DNA from: Pseudotabrizicola sediminis
GTDB lineage: Bacteria > Pseudomonadota > Alphaproteobacteria > Rhodobacterales > Rhodobacteraceae
Reading direction: 5' to 3'
DNA length: 64,000 bases
Assembly (NCBI RefSeq): GCF_004745575.1
Contig: NZ_RPEM01000011.1
Span: 24,314-88,313, forward strand
The translations under genes and the position numbers were made by a program. Below are positions 16,941 to 26,909 of the stretch, in pieces. The stretch's first letter is position 1; the number at the start of each line of letters is the position of its first letter. The notes under the pieces are model-generated. The model saw only the letters and a program-made list of their open reading frames with translations, did no database searches and was not told where the DNA came from.

Positions 16941-17864
16941 CTATCGCCAGATCGGGTTGGACCATGCCCGCTTGCCTGCCGCATCCATCAGGGTAACACG
17001 CAGCCAGGGGCTGTTGCCAAACCGTTCCAAGTCCAGTTGTGATGTGGTCATGGAGTGGCCGTGGACCGCGCGTGCGGCGGTGCCTTGGCCTTGTACGATC
17101 ATGGCGGCCACGGCAGAACTGTCGACTTCGATCCGGTCGTCGAACAGGCGGATGTCGCGCAGTTCCGGCCCTTGGCTGGAGTAGAAATCGCCGGATTTGA
17201 GCGCGGACAGCAGGGCGTCGGACGTGTTCCCGGGCGCTTTCACCATCACCCAGCCGCCGAAGTGGTCGGGCTCATGGAAATGGGCGTCATCGGTGGCGAT
17301 CATGGTCAGGCGTCGGCCCTCGGTCAGCAGCAGGTCGGCGATGGCCGCCCCATCCGGCCGGTCGCAGCCCATGGCGCAGCCGTGGTTGTAGATCTCTACC
17401 GCATGGGCCGCAGTCACCCCGCGCGCATCGGCCAGCGTCAGGCCCGACCATTGCGGATGGGCGATGGCGACAAAGGCCCCGGCTTCGACCGCGCGCGCGG
17501 CCAGTTCGGCAGCGGTTTCCTGACCCGGTTTGACGTGGAAATCCGGGCTGTCGGATGGCGCGAAATCGGCGGGCAGGCCGACCGCCAGAATGTGCCACAG
17601 CTCGCCATTCGCCATCGCGCCGGAGTGCAGCTCGGCTCCGAGGATGGTGGTGAAATCGTCGGTCCGGAATGGCACTGTATCCACGATCGGATAGTCGTAG
17701 CAGCCGACAAAATGATCGGTCAGGGCCAGAAAATCATAGCCTTCCGCGCGGTAGCGGCGGCAGACCTCTTCCGGTGACAATACCCCATCGGACCGGGTGG
17801 AATGGGTGTGCAGATTGCCGCGCCAGAAGCGACCGGCGGCGGAAAAGGCGGTGGGGCGGATCAT
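16941..17864 (-). CDS. PHP-domain metal-dependent hydrolase, function unknown
   Basis: The 307-residue protein has a PHP domain: GNLHTHSTRSDG near residue 17 and LTDHFVG near residue 47 carry metal-binding His/Asp, with further candidates in ELHS, AIAHPQW and ATDDAHF. PHP proteins hydrolyse phosphoesters, but many stand-alone members have no known substrate. ATG 17864 places the HxH motif at the usual distance from the start; the frame extends upstream without support. It converges on the dehydrogenase gene with a 16-bp gap, so it is not in the same transcript as the demethylase cluster. Confidence 0.8.
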   Translation of the reverse strand: MIRPTAFSAAGRFWRGNLHTHSTRSDGVLSPEEVCRRYRAEGYDFLALTDHFVGCYDYPIVDTVPFRTDDFTTILGAELHSGAMANGELWHILAVGLPADFAPSDSPDFHVKPGQETAAELAARAVEAGAFVAIAHPQWSGLTLADARGVTAAHAVEIYNHGCAMGCDRPDGAAIADLLLTEGRRLTMIATDDAHFHEPDHFGGWVMVKAPGNTSDALLSALKSGDFYSSQGPELRDIRLFDDRIEVDSSAVAAMIVQGQGTAARAVHGHSMTTSQLDLERFGNSPWLRVTLMDAAGKRAWSNPIWR

Positions 17865-17888
17865 GGCTTTCGGCTTTCTGAAAGGGCG

Positions 17889-17914
17889 CTGCCGCGGCAC
17901 GCTAGCCGCGGCAG
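17889..17914. other. Perfect inverted repeat between tyrS and the PHP gene
   Basis: CTGCCGCGGC and its reverse complement flank a 6-base loop, giving a 10-bp GC-only stem 21 bp after the tyrS stop. It lacks a T run on either strand. It may end tyrS transcription with help from Rho, or shield the 3' end. Confidence 0.5.
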
Positions 17915-17935
17915 ATCACCGTTTCAAGAACCCCG

Positions 17936-19186
17936 TCAGCCCAGCGTCACCAGCGCGTGGCGTTTCTTTCCCGCCGTCAGCTTCAACGGTTCGGCCAGAT
18001 CGCCCGCGCCGAAGCGGCGGCCGCTGTCGGTGACGATGTCATCATTCACGCGAGCGCCCCCTTCGGAAATCAGCCGCTTGGCGTCCTTGCCACTGGCCGA
18101 AAGCCCTGCGCGCACGAACAGCTGCACAATGCCGATGCCATCCGCCATCTCCTCGGGGCTCAGCATCACTGTGGGCAGATCATCGCCGATGCCGCCCATC
18201 TCGAACACTTCGCGCGCGGTGGCCTCGGCGGCCTGCGCGGCATCAAGCCCGTGCAAAAGCGTCGTCACCTCGTTGGCGAGGATGATCTTGGCTGCGTTGA
18301 TCTCGGCCCCTTGTAGCGCGCCCAGACGGTCACACTCCTCCACGGGGAGTTCGGTGAACAGCTTGAGGAAGCGGCCCACATCGGCGTCGGTGGAATTGCG
18401 CCAGAACTGCCAGAATTCGTAGGGCGACAGCATCGCGCCATTCAGCCAGACCGCGCCATTGGCCGATTTGCCCATCTTGCGCCCGTCTGACGTGGTCAGC
18501 AGTGGCGTGGTCAGCCCGTACACCTCATGGTCCACCACCCGGCGCGTCAGATCCACGCCGTTGACGATGTTGCCCCATTGATCCGACCCGCCCATCTGCA
18601 ACAGACAGCCGTAGCGGCGGTTGATTTCAAGGAAATCATAGGCTTGCAGGATCATGTAGTTGAATTCAAGGAAGGACAGCGACTGTTCGCGATCCAGTCG
18701 CGATTTCACGCTGTCAAACGACAGCATCCGGTTGACGCTGAAGTGCCGCCCGATGTCGCGCAGGAATTCCAGGTAATTCAGATGATCCAGCCATTCGGCG
18801 TTGTTGAGCATGATGGCATCGGACGGCGCGTCGCCATAGCTCAGGTAGCGGGCAAAGACCTGTTGCATCCCGGCGATGTTCTCGTCGATCTTTTCCGGCG
18901 TCAGCAGCGGGCGTTCCTCGGCGCGGAACGACGGGTCACCCACCTTGGTGGTGCCACCCCCCATCAGCGTGATCGGCTTGTGGCCACATTTCTGCAGCCA
19001 GCGCAGCACCATGATGTTGAGCAGATGGCCCACATGCAACGATGCCGCCGTGGCATCATAACCGATATAGGCCGGCACGACCCCCTTCAGAAATGCCTCG
19101 TCCAGCGCCTGATAATCCGTGCAATCGGCCAGAAAGCCACGGGTCATCATCACGCGCATGAAGTCTGATTTCGGATGGTAGGTCAT
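17936..19186 (-). CDS. tyrS: Tyrosyl-tRNA synthetase
   Basis: TyrS charges tRNA-Tyr in the cytoplasm. The 416-residue protein is a class I synthetase with the HIGH-type motif HVGHL near residue 51, a KMSKS-type motif KMGKS near residue 237, the tyrosine-binding YDATAASL region and a C-terminal S4 RNA-binding domain ([13 protein letters not shown]). The length is typical. ATG 19184-19186 is the first good start. It is divergent from anmK with only 57 bp between them. Confidence 0.97.
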   Translation of the reverse strand: MTYHPKSDFMRVMMTRGFLADCTDYQALDEAFLKGVVPAYIGYDATAASLHVGHLLNIMVLRWLQKCGHKPITLMGGGTTKVGDPSFRAEERPLLTPEKIDENIAGMQQVFARYLSYGDAPSDAIMLNNAEWLDHLNYLEFLRDIGRHFSVNRMLSFDSVKSRLDREQSLSFLEFNYMILQAYDFLEINRRYGCLLQMGGSDQWGNIVNGVDLTRRVVDHEVYGLTTPLLTTSDGRKMGKSANGAVWLNGAMLSPYEFWQFWRNSTDADVGRFLKLFTELPVEECDRLGALQGAEINAAKIILANEVTTLLHGLDAAQAAEATAREVFEMGGIGDDLPTVMLSPEEMADGIGIVQLFVRAGLSASGKDAKRLISEGGARVNDDIVTDSGRRFGAGDLAEPLKLTAGKKRHALVTLG

Positions 19187-19243
19187 TGGATCCCCGTGTC
19201 ATAGACTGGGGGCGGTATAGCGGCGGCTGGGGGGCTTGGAAAG

Positions 19244-20338
19244 ATGCGAGTGACAGGGGCGATCTGGGCTTTGGGGGCGATGTCGGGCACCTCGCTCGAC
19301 GGGGTTGATGCGGCGATGGTGCTGACAGACGGGCACAGCATTGCCGAGTTCGGTCCCGATGCTTACCGCGTCTACACCGATCCCGAGCGCGCGGTGATCC
19401 GCGCCGCATTTGGCCAATGGCCGGGTGAGGCGGGGGTGGCCGAGGCGGCAGAGCTGGTGGAAACCGCCCATGCGCAGGTGCTGTCGCGGTTTTCCGGGGT
19501 GGATGTGGTGGGGTTCCATGGCCAGACGCTGGCGCATGATCCCGCCGGGCGCGGCACCCATCAGGCGGGCAACGGGGCCTTGCTTGCGGGTGTGCTGGGG
19601 GTGCCGGTGGTCTGGGATTTCCGCAGCACCGATGTGCAGTTGGGCGGGCAGGGCGCGCCGCTGGCCCCGTTCTTCCACCACGCCTGCGCCCGCTTTGCCG
19701 GGCTGACGGCACCGGTGGCGTTTCTGAATCTTGGCGGCGTGGGAAACCTGACCTGGGTGGACCCAAGGGTGGCGCGGCCCGATGATCCGGGCGCGCTCAT
19801 GGCCTTTGACACCGGGCCGGCCAATGCGCCGGTCAATGATCTGATGCTGGCGCGGCGCGGTCTGGCGCAGGATGCGGGCGGGGCACTGGCCGCGTCTGGT
19901 ACGGTGGATGAGGGGGTGGTCACGGCATTTCTGTCCCACCCGTATTTCTTCAAGATGCCGCCGAAGTCACTGGACAGGAACGATTTTCCCGGTCAACTGC
20001 CTGCGGTTGCGCATCTGCCCGACGCCGATGCCGCCGCCACGCTGGTCGCCTGTGCTGCCGCCGCGGTCGCGCGTGGGGCCGAGCATTTTCCGCTGCCCGT
20101 GGCGCGCGTGCTGGTCTGCGGCGGCGGGCGGCACAATGCGGCGCTGATGGCGCAACTGGCCTTGCGTCTGGGGGTTTCAGTCGAGCCGGTGGAGGCGATC
20201 GGCCTGAACGGTGACATGCTGGAGGCGCAGGCCTTTGCCTATCTGGCGGTGCGGGTCATGCGCGGCCTGCCGACATCAGGGCCCACGACAACCGGCGTGC
20301 GCGCGGCGGTGGGGGGTGGGCAGATCAGCCGGCCCTGA
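19244..20338 (+). CDS. anmK: Anhydro-N-acetylmuramic acid kinase
   Basis: AnmK phosphorylates and opens 1,6-anhydro-MurNAc released from peptidoglycan, giving MurNAc-6-phosphate for wall recycling. The 364-residue protein has the N-terminal ATP-binding signature [14 protein letters not shown], the active-site region [11 protein letters not shown] and a late [12 protein letters not shown] motif typical of the ASKHA-fold family. It is divergent from tyrS, as in many Rhodobacterales, and converges on the AlkD-like gene with a 15-bp gap. Confidence 0.95.
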   Translation: MRVTGAIWALGAMSGTSLDGVDAAMVLTDGHSIAEFGPDAYRVYTDPERAVIRAAFGQWPGEAGVAEAAELVETAHAQVLSRFSGVDVVGFHGQTLAHDPAGRGTHQAGNGALLAGVLGVPVVWDFRSTDVQLGGQGAPLAPFFHHACARFAGLTAPVAFLNLGGVGNLTWVDPRVARPDDPGALMAFDTGPANAPVNDLMLARRGLAQDAGGALAASGTVDEGVVTAFLSHPYFFKMPPKSLDRNDFPGQLPAVAHLPDADAAATLVACAAAAVARGAEHFPLPVARVLVCGGGRHNAALMAQLALRLGVSVEPVEAIGLNGDMLEAQAFAYLAVRVMRGLPTSGPTTTGVRAAVGGGQISRP

Positions 20339-20353
20339 CCCGCACCGCCCGGT

Positions 20354-21064
20354 TCAGTCGTCGGTCAGCGGCAGATCGGGCAGCAGGCGCGCGGCTTCCT
20401 TGCGGGCGAATGTCTTCAGTCCCAGACCGGGGCCATCCATGAACTCGGCGGCGCGCGCGGGGTCGTGTTTGGACAGAGCGCCCAGCCAGTCGGCAATCGC
20501 CTTCTGGATGAACCAGTTGCGGTCGGGCACCAGATGTTCGGCCCAGATCAGCCCGGTTTCGCGGATGTCGTATTCCACGTCCTTGAGGTTATTCATCTTG
20601 GCAAAGGGCAGCAGCATCATCAGGCCCGCACGCCGCACCCAGTGGTTGTCGCTGACCACCCATTCCTCCAGATCGGCCACACGCGACGGGTCGGCCACCA
20701 CCCGCTTTTGCCCGGCAGTCGTCACCAGATCGGTCAGCGCCCAGACGTCAAGCTCGGGCACCCACATGCAGATCACTGTCCAGGCCCGGTTGTCAGGGCG
20801 CAGGCGGGCTTGCGTGAGCAGTTTTGCGGCGGCGACGCGCGCGTCATGCACATTGGTGTTCCACAAACCTTCGGCCAGCGATACCCGCCCTTCAACCGAC
20901 AGATCGGCGCGCCATTGCGCCACGTGGTCGTCGATCTGCGCCGGGGTCAGGCCCAGATAACGGCGCTCGGCTTCCGCCGGGGCCTTGTGATACTCGGCGG
21001 CCTCGGTTGCTTTGGCCGGGTCGGTCAAAGTCTCAAGAGTTTCAAGCGCCTGATAAGGGGTCAT
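20354..21064 (-). CDS. DNA alkylation repair protein (AlkD-like HEAT-repeat glycosylase)
   Basis: The 236-residue protein is almost entirely alpha-helical and matches the AlkD family, whose HEAT repeats wrap damaged DNA and release positively charged alkylated bases. Visible family motifs include the DNA-facing WVVSDNHWVRRAGLMMLLP and WFIQKAIADWLG segments. Its ATG overlaps the glmS stop (ATGA), so it is translated as the last gene of glmU-glmS-alkD. That operon link is unusual by function and may reflect position only. Confidence 0.85.
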   Translation of the reverse strand: MTPYQALETLETLTDPAKATEAAEYHKAPAEAERRYLGLTPAQIDDHVAQWRADLSVEGRVSLAEGLWNTNVHDARVAAAKLLTQARLRPDNRAWTVICMWVPELDVWALTDLVTTAGQKRVVADPSRVADLEEWVVSDNHWVRRAGLMMLLPFAKMNNLKDVEYDIRETGLIWAEHLVPDRNWFIQKAIADWLGALSKHDPARAAEFMDGPGLGLKTFARKEAARLLPDLPLTDD

Positions 21065-22875
21065 TCGACAGTCACCGATTTGGCCAGATTGCGCGGTTGG
21101 TCCACATCGGTCCCCTTGGCAATGGCGGTGTGATAGGCCAGCAATTGCGCTGGAATGGCATAGAGGATCGGGGCAAAGATCGGGTCGACGGCGGGCATGG
21201 TCAGCGTGGCCCAGGTGCCCGGACCGGCCTCGGCCACACCTGCGGCATCCGAGATCAGCAGCACCTTGCCGTGCCGCGCCATCACCTCTTGCATGTTTGA
21301 CACCGTCTTGTCGAACAAAGCGTCGCGCGGGGCCAGAACGATGACCGGCACCTGCGCATCAATCAAAGCGATCGGGCCGTGCTTGAGTTCACCCGACGCA
21401 TATCCTTCGGCGTGGATGTAGCTGATTTCCTTCAGCTTCAGTGCGCCTTCCAGTGCCATCGGATACATCAGGCCGCGCCCTAGAAACAGGATGTCCTGCG
21501 CGCGGGCCAGCTCTTCGGCCAGTTTGGCAATCTCGCCCGACTGGCCAAGCGCGTGGTTCATCAGCCCCGGCAGCGCGTGCAGCGCCGCCAGATGCCCGGC
21601 CAAGGCGGCTGCGTCCAGCCGTCCCCGGTCCACCCCGGCCTTCAGCGCCATCAGCGCGAGCACCATCAACTGCGAGGTGAAGGCCTTGGTCGAGGCCACC
21701 CCCACCTCGACCCCCGCCATGATCGGCAGGGTCAGGTCGGATTCGCGCGCGATGGACGAGGTGGGGACGTTGACCACCGACACCACGCGTGCCACCTTTT
21801 CCTTCGCGTAGCGCAGGGCGGCGAGGGTATCTGCCGTCTCGCCCGACTGGCTGACAAACACCGCCCATTGCTTGGGCGACAGCGGCGGTTCACGGTAGCG
21901 GAATTCCGACGCGATATCGATGTCGCAGGGCAGGCCTGCGAGGCTTTCAAACCAGTATTTCGCGACGTGGCAGGCATAGGACGCGGTGCCACAGGCCACC
22001 AGAACGATGCGGTCTACCCCGGTGAAATCCACCCCTGCAGGCAGGTGCAATGTGCCGGACCGGCTGTAATGGCGCAACCCGTCGGCCAGCACCACCGGCT
22101 GTTCGGCGATTTCCTTGGCCATGAAATGCTTGTAACCGGCCTTTTCGATCCGGGTCGCATCAATCTGGATGCGCGTCTCGGCCCGGTTGGCGCGGCGGTC
22201 GTGCTCGTCAAAGATCTCGGCGCCCTTGCGGGTGATCACCGCCCAGTCGCCTTCCTCCAGATAGGTGATGCGGTCGGTCATCGAGGCCAAAGCGATGGCG
22301 TCTGAGCCTACAAACATCTCGCCATCACCATGGCCGATGGCAAGCGGGCTGCCCTTGCGCGCGGCGATCAAGAGGTCATCTTCGCCGTCGAACAAAAAGC
22401 ACAGCGCAAAGGCCCCGTGCAGGCGCTTGAGCGTCTGGCGCGCGGCTGTCGCCGGGGTGGCCCCGCCCTCCATCGCCTGATGCACCAGCAAGGCGACGGT
22501 TTCGGTATCGGTCTGGCTTTCCTGCGCATAGCCTGCCGCCGCCAGCTCTTCGCGCAGCTCGCGGAAGTTTTCGATGATGCCGTTATGCACCACAGCCACC
22601 GGCCCTGCCTTATGCGGATGCGCGTTCACCACCGTGGCCGCGCCATGGGTGGCCCAGCGGGTGTGGCCGATGCCCGCCTTGCCCGCCAGCGGTTCATGCA
22701 CCAAAAGGTCCGACAGGTTCACCAGCTTGCCCACCGCGCGCCGCCGGTCCAGCCGGCCGTTGTTCACCGTAGCAATGCCCGCGGAGTCGTAGCCGCGATA
22801 TTCCAGCCGCTTGAGCGCCTCGACCAGCAGGGGGGCGACTTCGTGATCACCCAGAACGCCGACAATTCCACACAT
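21061..22875 (-). CDS. glmS: Glutamine--fructose-6-phosphate aminotransferase (isomerizing)
   Basis: GlmS makes glucosamine-6-phosphate from fructose-6-phosphate and glutamine, the first step to UDP-GlcNAc for peptidoglycan and LPS. The 604-residue protein begins MCGIVG, where Cys2 is the glutaminase nucleophile after Met removal. It has the GATase domain (residues about 2-220, with HTRWATHG), two SIS sugar-isomerase domains (SQSGETADT, EGALKLKEISY) and ends in the conserved NLAKSVTVE. It lies 4 bp after glmU. Confidence 0.98.
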   Translation of the reverse strand: MCGIVGVLGDHEVAPLLVEALKRLEYRGYDSAGIATVNNGRLDRRRAVGKLVNLSDLLVHEPLAGKAGIGHTRWATHGAATVVNAHPHKAGPVAVVHNGIIENFRELREELAAAGYAQESQTDTETVALLVHQAMEGGATPATAARQTLKRLHGAFALCFLFDGEDDLLIAARKGSPLAIGHGDGEMFVGSDAIALASMTDRITYLEEGDWAVITRKGAEIFDEHDRRANRAETRIQIDATRIEKAGYKHFMAKEIAEQPVVLADGLRHYSRSGTLHLPAGVDFTGVDRIVLVACGTASYACHVAKYWFESLAGLPCDIDIASEFRYREPPLSPKQWAVFVSQSGETADTLAALRYAKEKVARVVSVVNVPTSSIARESDLTLPIMAGVEVGVASTKAFTSQLMVLALMALKAGVDRGRLDAAALAGHLAALHALPGLMNHALGQSGEIAKLAEELARAQDILFLGRGLMYPMALEGALKLKEISYIHAEGYASGELKHGPIALIDAQVPVIVLAPRDALFDKTVSNMQEVMARHGKVLLISDAAGVAEAGPGTWATLTMPAVDPIFAPILYAIPAQLLAYHTAIAKGTDVDQPRNLAKSVTVE

Positions 22876-22879
22876 GGGG

Positions 22880-24229
22880 TTATCCTTTGGCCTTTGCGGC
22901 CTTGATGGCGCGCAGACGCGCGAACAGTTTGGGTGCCAGCCCGGGTTTGGTCACCTGCCGCGCGCGGCCCACCGCCAGCGCCTCGGCGGGCACATTTTCG
23001 GTGATGACAGACCCCGAGGCGGTCATCGCCCCATCGCCCACGGTGACCGGGGCCACCAGCATGGTGTCAGATCCGATGAAGGCATTCCTGCCGATGCGGG
23101 TGCGGTGCTTCATCACGCCATCATAGTTGCACGTCACCGTGCCCGCGCCGATATTGGTATGCTCGCCAATGTCAGCGTCGCCGATATAGGTCAGGTGGCC
23201 GACCTTCACGCCTTCGTCCAGAATGGCGTTCTTGATCTCGACAAAGTTGCCGACATGCACATCCTCGGCCAGTTCGGCCCCGGGGCGCAGGCGGGCAAAG
23301 GGGCCGACGGTGGCACCGCGGCTGATGTGGCAGCCTTCCAGATGGCAGAAGGGTTTGATCTCGGCCCCGGATTCCACGGTGACACCGGGGCCGAAGACCA
23401 CATTCGGCCCGATGATGGCATCGCGGCCCACCACGGTATCAAGGGCGAAGAACACGGTGTCCGGCGCGGTCAGGGTAACGCCGTTTTCCAGCGCCTCCGC
23501 CCGGGCGCGGATCTGAAAAGCGCGTTCGGCATCAGCCAGTTGCGCGCGGGTGTTCACGCCCAAGGTCTCATCCTCGGGGCAGATCACCACACCTGCGGAC
23601 AGCCCGCGTTTGCGGGCCAGTTCGGGCAGATCGGTCAGGTAGTATTCGCCCGCCGCATTGGCATTGCCCACCTCGGCCACAAGGCTGAACATCAGCTTTG
23701 CATCGGCGCAAATGACGCCGGAATTGCAAAGCGTTATCGCGCGTTCCTCATCCGACGCATCCTTGAATTCCACAATTTTGTGCAAGGTTTCTCCATCCGC
23801 CACCAGCCGCCCATAACGGCCCGGATCGGCGGCGTGAAAGCCCAGCACCACCACCGCATGGCGCGCGCGGGCGGCCTGCATCGCCTCCAGCGTTTCGGGG
23901 CGCACGAAAGGCGTGTCGCCGTAAAGCACGATCACATCGCCGGAGGCGTCGGCCAGAAGGGGGGCGGCTTGCGCCACCGCATGGGCGGTGCCCTTCTGTT
24001 CGGCCTGCACCACGGTCAGCGCGTCTTCGTCAAAGGCCAGCGTGGCCTTTGTCACCGCGTCGGCCCCGTGCCCGGTGACCACCACCACCCGTTCGGGATC
24101 AAGCGCGCGTCCGGCCTGCATCGCATGGTGCAACAACGGGCTGCCCGCCACATGGTGCAGCACCTTTGGCAGGTCGGAATTCATCCGCGTGCCCTGACCT
24201 GCCGCCAGAATGACCAAGGATACCGGCAT
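22880..24229 (-). CDS. glmU: Bifunctional glucosamine-1-phosphate acetyltransferase / GlcNAc-1-phosphate uridyltransferase
   Basis: GlmU acetylates glucosamine-1-phosphate and then transfers UMP to form UDP-GlcNAc. The 449-residue protein has the N-terminal nucleotidyltransferase signature LAAGQGTRMNSDLPKVLH and a C-terminal left-handed beta-helix of hexapeptide repeats with NFVEIKNA and GAGTVTCNYDG acetyltransferase motifs. The start gives MPVSLVILAAGQG, the typical beginning. With glmS immediately downstream it forms a compact UDP-GlcNAc operon. It is divergent from the HAD phosphatase gene across 86 bp. Confidence 0.97.
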   Translation of the reverse strand: MPVSLVILAAGQGTRMNSDLPKVLHHVAGSPLLHHAMQAGRALDPERVVVVTGHGADAVTKATLAFDEDALTVVQAEQKGTAHAVAQAAPLLADASGDVIVLYGDTPFVRPETLEAMQAARARHAVVVLGFHAADPGRYGRLVADGETLHKIVEFKDASDEERAITLCNSGVICADAKLMFSLVAEVGNANAAGEYYLTDLPELARKRGLSAGVVICPEDETLGVNTRAQLADAERAFQIRARAEALENGVTLTAPDTVFFALDTVVGRDAIIGPNVVFGPGVTVESGAEIKPFCHLEGCHISRGATVGPFARLRPGAELAEDVHVGNFVEIKNAILDEGVKVGHLTYIGDADIGEHTNIGAGTVTCNYDGVMKHRTRIGRNAFIGSDTMLVAPVTVGDGAMTASGSVITENVPAEALAVGRARQVTKPGLAPKLFARLRAIKAAKAKG

Positions 24230-24256
24230 ACTGCCCCTTTCTTTCTTGTTGTCCCC

Positions 24257-24284
24257 GTTTTACCCATGGGGCCCCGGGCCGCAA
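24257..24284 (-). promoter_or_regulatory. Possible glmU promoter
   Basis: On the minus strand TTGCGG (24279-24284) and TAAAAC (24257-24262) are spaced by 16 bp, 28 bp upstream of the glmU start. The match is moderate, and a GC palindrome fills the spacer. Confidence 0.3.
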
Positions 24285-24315
24285 GGCCTGTGTTCCTCAC
24301 GCAAGGTTACAGTCT

Positions 24316-24975
24316 ATGCGCACTGTCGTATTCGATCTGGATGGCACGCTGGCCGATACCAGTGGCGATCTTCTGGCCGCCGCCAATGCCTGTTTCCAAA
24401 GGTTGGGCCATGGAGACCTGCTGGGGCCCGACGATACGCTGACGGCGTTTCATGGCGGGCGGGCGATGCTGCGCTTGGGGTTCTCTCGGCTGGGGGCGAT
24501 GGATGAGGCCATGATCGACGCGCAGTATCCGGTGCTGCTGGAGGCCTACGGTCAGGCGATTGCCGTGCACACAAGGCTGTATCCGGGCGCGGTGGAGGCG
24601 GTAGAGGCGCTGCGCAGCAAGGGGTTTGCGGTGGCGATCTGCACCAACAAACCCGAAGGGCTGGCGGAAGAGCTGACCCTGCGGCTTGGCATCCGTGGGT
24701 TGTTCGGCGCGCTGATCGGGGCCGATACCTTGCCCACCCGCAAGCCCGATGCCGCGCCCTATGTCGCGGCGGTGCGGCAGGCCGGCGGCAATGTCGCGCG
24801 GTCGATGCTGATCGGCGACACTGAGACGGACCGCAACACCGGGCTTGCTGCCGGGGTGCCAGTGGCACTTGTCACCTTCGGCCCCGAAGGCCGCAGCATC
24901 GAGCGGCTTAAGCCCGAAGCGCTGCTGGACCATTTTGACGACCTGCCCGATCTTGCCGCCCGGATGCTGGGCTGA
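24316..24975 (+). CDS. HAD-family hydrolase, phosphoglycolate phosphatase-like
   Basis: The 219-residue protein is a HAD superfamily subfamily IA phosphatase. Motif I VFDLDGTLADT carries the two catalytic Asp, motif II is in ICTNKPEG, motif III Lys in TRKPDAAPY and motif IV in LIGDTETDR. The closest family type is phosphoglycolate phosphatase (Gph), which clears 2-phosphoglycolate, but HAD specificity cannot be set from motifs. It is a single gene, divergent from glmU and ending three bases before the convergent small secreted protein gene. Confidence 0.88.
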   Translation: MRTVVFDLDGTLADTSGDLLAAANACFQRLGHGDLLGPDDTLTAFHGGRAMLRLGFSRLGAMDEAMIDAQYPVLLEAYGQAIAVHTRLYPGAVEAVEALRSKGFAVAICTNKPEGLAEELTLRLGIRGLFGALIGADTLPTRKPDAAPYVAAVRQAGGNVARSMLIGDTETDRNTGLAAGVPVALVTFGPEGRSIERLKPEALLDHFDDLPDLAARMLG

Positions 24976-24978
24976 CGC

Positions 24979-25338
24979 CTATCGCAGGAAAGCGCTGCGG
25001 CACCAGCGCGCGGTATCGTTGTATTCGGTGACCAGCTGGGCCGGTGTGCGGCTGGTCATGATCCGGTCAAACCGCTGCACCATCGCGCGGCGGCGCTGGT
25101 CTTCGGTGCCGGGCACCTGATCAAGGATCACAAGGGCTGCCCGCTGCGCCGTATCGCGGGTGTTGCGCGCAATTTCACCCATGTCATACAGCGTGGACGA
25201 CACGATGAACAACATGGCCGAACAGTGCAGCGCCTGCGCTGCACGGCCGTCAATGACCAGATCGGCATGGGCCGGCCCGGACTGAACCGGAATCGCGAAA
25301 GACAGCGCCAGCAGGGTGGCGATGCAGAGGTGGCGCAT
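24979..25338 (-). CDS. Hypothetical secreted protein
   Basis: This 119-residue product starts MRHLCIATLLALSF and has a clear Sec signal peptide with a likely AHA cleavage site near residue 25. The mature part of about 94 residues is helical, has Cys at both ends (LHCSAM and RWCRSAF) that could form a disulfide, and contains no motif I recognise. ATG 25336-25338 is chosen because it starts the signal peptide; the open frame continues upstream only by overlap with the divergent aminotransferase region. Confidence 0.75.
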   Translation of the reverse strand: MRHLCIATLLALSFAIPVQSGPAHADLVIDGRAAQALHCSAMLFIVSSTLYDMGEIARNTRDTAQRAALVILDQVPGTEDQRRRAMVQRFDRIMTSRTPAQLVTEYNDTARWCRSAFLR

Positions 25339-25432
25339 GGGGGCTTCCTTTTTCCTGAACCCCACCGTGACACAGCGTCCCCCCCGCGCCAAGCCATTGA
25401 CGACCCGGCGATTGCGGCACATGTTCCCCGTC

Positions 25433-26662
25433 ATGGAACGGTTCACCGGCAGCTTCACCCAACAAGAGCCCATCCCCGAAGCGGGGATAGAGGCGGCGAT
25501 GGCCATCCTGCGGCACGGGCGGCTGCACCGCTATAACACCGCGCCGGATGAAATTGCGCAAACCGCGCTCTTGGAAGAAGAATTCGCCGCCTTCACCGGC
25601 GCGCGCTATTGCCTTGCGGTGGCCTCGGGCGGTTATGCGATGGCCACGGCTTTGCGCGCCCTGCAGGTTGGCCCGGGCGCGCCGGTGCTGACCAACGCTT
25701 TCACGCTGGCCCCGGTGCCGGGGGCCATTGCCAGCATTGGCGCGCGGCCGGTGTTCATCGAGACCACACCCGATCTGACCATCGACTTCGCCCATCTGGA
25801 AGCGATGGCGCAGGCCACCGGCGCGCGGGTGCTGATGCTGTCGCACATGCGCGGGCATCTGTGCGACATGGACCGGTTGATGGCCCTGTGTGACCGTCTG
25901 GGCATGAAGGTGATCGAGGATTGCGCCCATACCATGGGGGCGGCATGGAACGGCGTGCCCTCGGGCCGGCATGGGGTGATCGGCTGCTACTCGACGCAGA
26001 CCTACAAGCACATGAACTCGGGCGAGGGCGGTTTGCTGTTGACCGATGACGCCGATCTTGCGGCCCGCGCCGTGCTGCTGTCGGGCAGCTACATGCTGTA
26101 TGCCCGCCACCGCGCCGCGCCGCCGGCGCAGGTGTTTGAGGGGTTGCGGCTGGAGGTGCCTAACATTTCCGGCCGGATGGACAATCTGCGCGCGGCGATC
26201 CTGCGGCCCCAGATTGCGCTGCTGCCGGACCGCGCGGCGCGGTGGCTGGCGCTGTACCGTGTTCTGGAAGACGGGCTGGACCAGACCAATGGTTTGCGCT
26301 TGATCCCGCGACCGCAAGCCGAGCAGTTTGTGCCCTCCAGCTTTCAGTTTACCCTGCCGGGGTGGGAGCCTGCGCGGGTGGCTGCGCTGATTGCTCGTTG
26401 TGCGGCAAGGGGGGTAGAGCTGAAGTGGTTCGGCGCGCCGGACCCGGTGGCCTTTACCAGCCGCTATGACCATTGGCATTACGCCGACCCCCAGCCCCTG
26501 CCGCAGACCGATGCGGTGCTGGCAGGGCTGATCGACATGCGCCTGCCGCTGACCTTTACCCCCGCGGATGCGGCACAGATCGCTCGGATCATCCGGTCAG
26601 AAGTGCAGAGTGTGGGGCAGGGGGAAATTGCCCCTGTTGCTGCGCTGCCTCTGGGCGACTGA
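25433..26662 (+). CDS. DegT/DnrJ/EryC1/StrS-family PLP-dependent aminotransferase
   Basis: The 409-residue protein has the fold-type I aminotransferase pattern of the DegT family, which usually makes amino sugars: a substrate/PLP region [14 protein letters not shown], the [11 protein letters not shown] cofactor motif near residue 160, and the Schiff-base Lys in [15 protein letters not shown]. Start ATG 25433 (MERFTG) or ATG 25421 are both possible; neither has a clear ribosome binding site. No sugar-biosynthesis partners lie nearby, so its amino acceptor is unknown. It precedes the nuo operon with 247 bp between. Confidence 0.85.
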   Translation: MERFTGSFTQQEPIPEAGIEAAMAILRHGRLHRYNTAPDEIAQTALLEEEFAAFTGARYCLAVASGGYAMATALRALQVGPGAPVLTNAFTLAPVPGAIASIGARPVFIETTPDLTIDFAHLEAMAQATGARVLMLSHMRGHLCDMDRLMALCDRLGMKVIEDCAHTMGAAWNGVPSGRHGVIGCYSTQTYKHMNSGEGGLLLTDDADLAARAVLLSGSYMLYARHRAAPPAQVFEGLRLEVPNISGRMDNLRAAILRPQIALLPDRAARWLALYRVLEDGLDQTNGLRLIPRPQAEQFVPSSFQFTLPGWEPARVAALIARCAARGVELKWFGAPDPVAFTSRYDHWHYADPQPLPQTDAVLAGLIDMRLPLTFTPADAAQIARIIRSEVQSVGQGEIAPVAALPLGD

Positions 26663-26734
26663 CGGCTTGTTCCCGGCGGCGAAACAGTTAGCCTTTCGAT
26701 TCGCTTGCCGCAGTGCAGCAAGTATCTGGAACTG

Positions 26735-26748
26735 CAAGGCATGCCTTG
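26735..26748. promoter_or_regulatory. Perfect palindrome upstream of nuoA
   Basis: CAAGGCATGCCTTG is a perfect 14-base palindrome, about 66 bp upstream of the putative nuo -35 box. It could bind a dimeric regulator; no specific factor is indicated. Confidence 0.35.
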
Positions 26749-26765
26749 TGCCTCGATTTACAGAT

Positions 26766-26792
26766 GCGACGATATTCACCATGTATTGTCGC
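26766..26792. promoter_or_regulatory. Spaced inverted repeat upstream of nuoA
   Basis: GCGACGATA and TATTGTCGC form an inverted repeat with one mismatch across 9 bp, ending 21 bp before the putative -35. Size and place suit a dimeric activator or repressor site controlling the nuo operon. Confidence 0.4.
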
Positions 26793-26813
26793 GTGTTTTC
26801 GATACCCTGTCCG

Positions 26814-26842
26814 TTGACCCTGCCGGGGGAGCAGAGTAAACG
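26814..26842 (+). promoter_or_regulatory. Candidate nuo operon promoter
   Basis: TTGACC (26814-26819), 17-bp spacer, TAAACG (26837-26842), about 68 bp upstream of the nuoA start. It is the best sigma-70-like match in the 247-bp region between the aminotransferase gene and nuoA. Confidence 0.45.
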
Positions 26843-26909
26843 GGTGCGCAAGAGTGCAAGCGGGTCGCCAGCATCCGCAGCTCGCAGTCGCCAGCCGAAG
26901 GAGCATCTC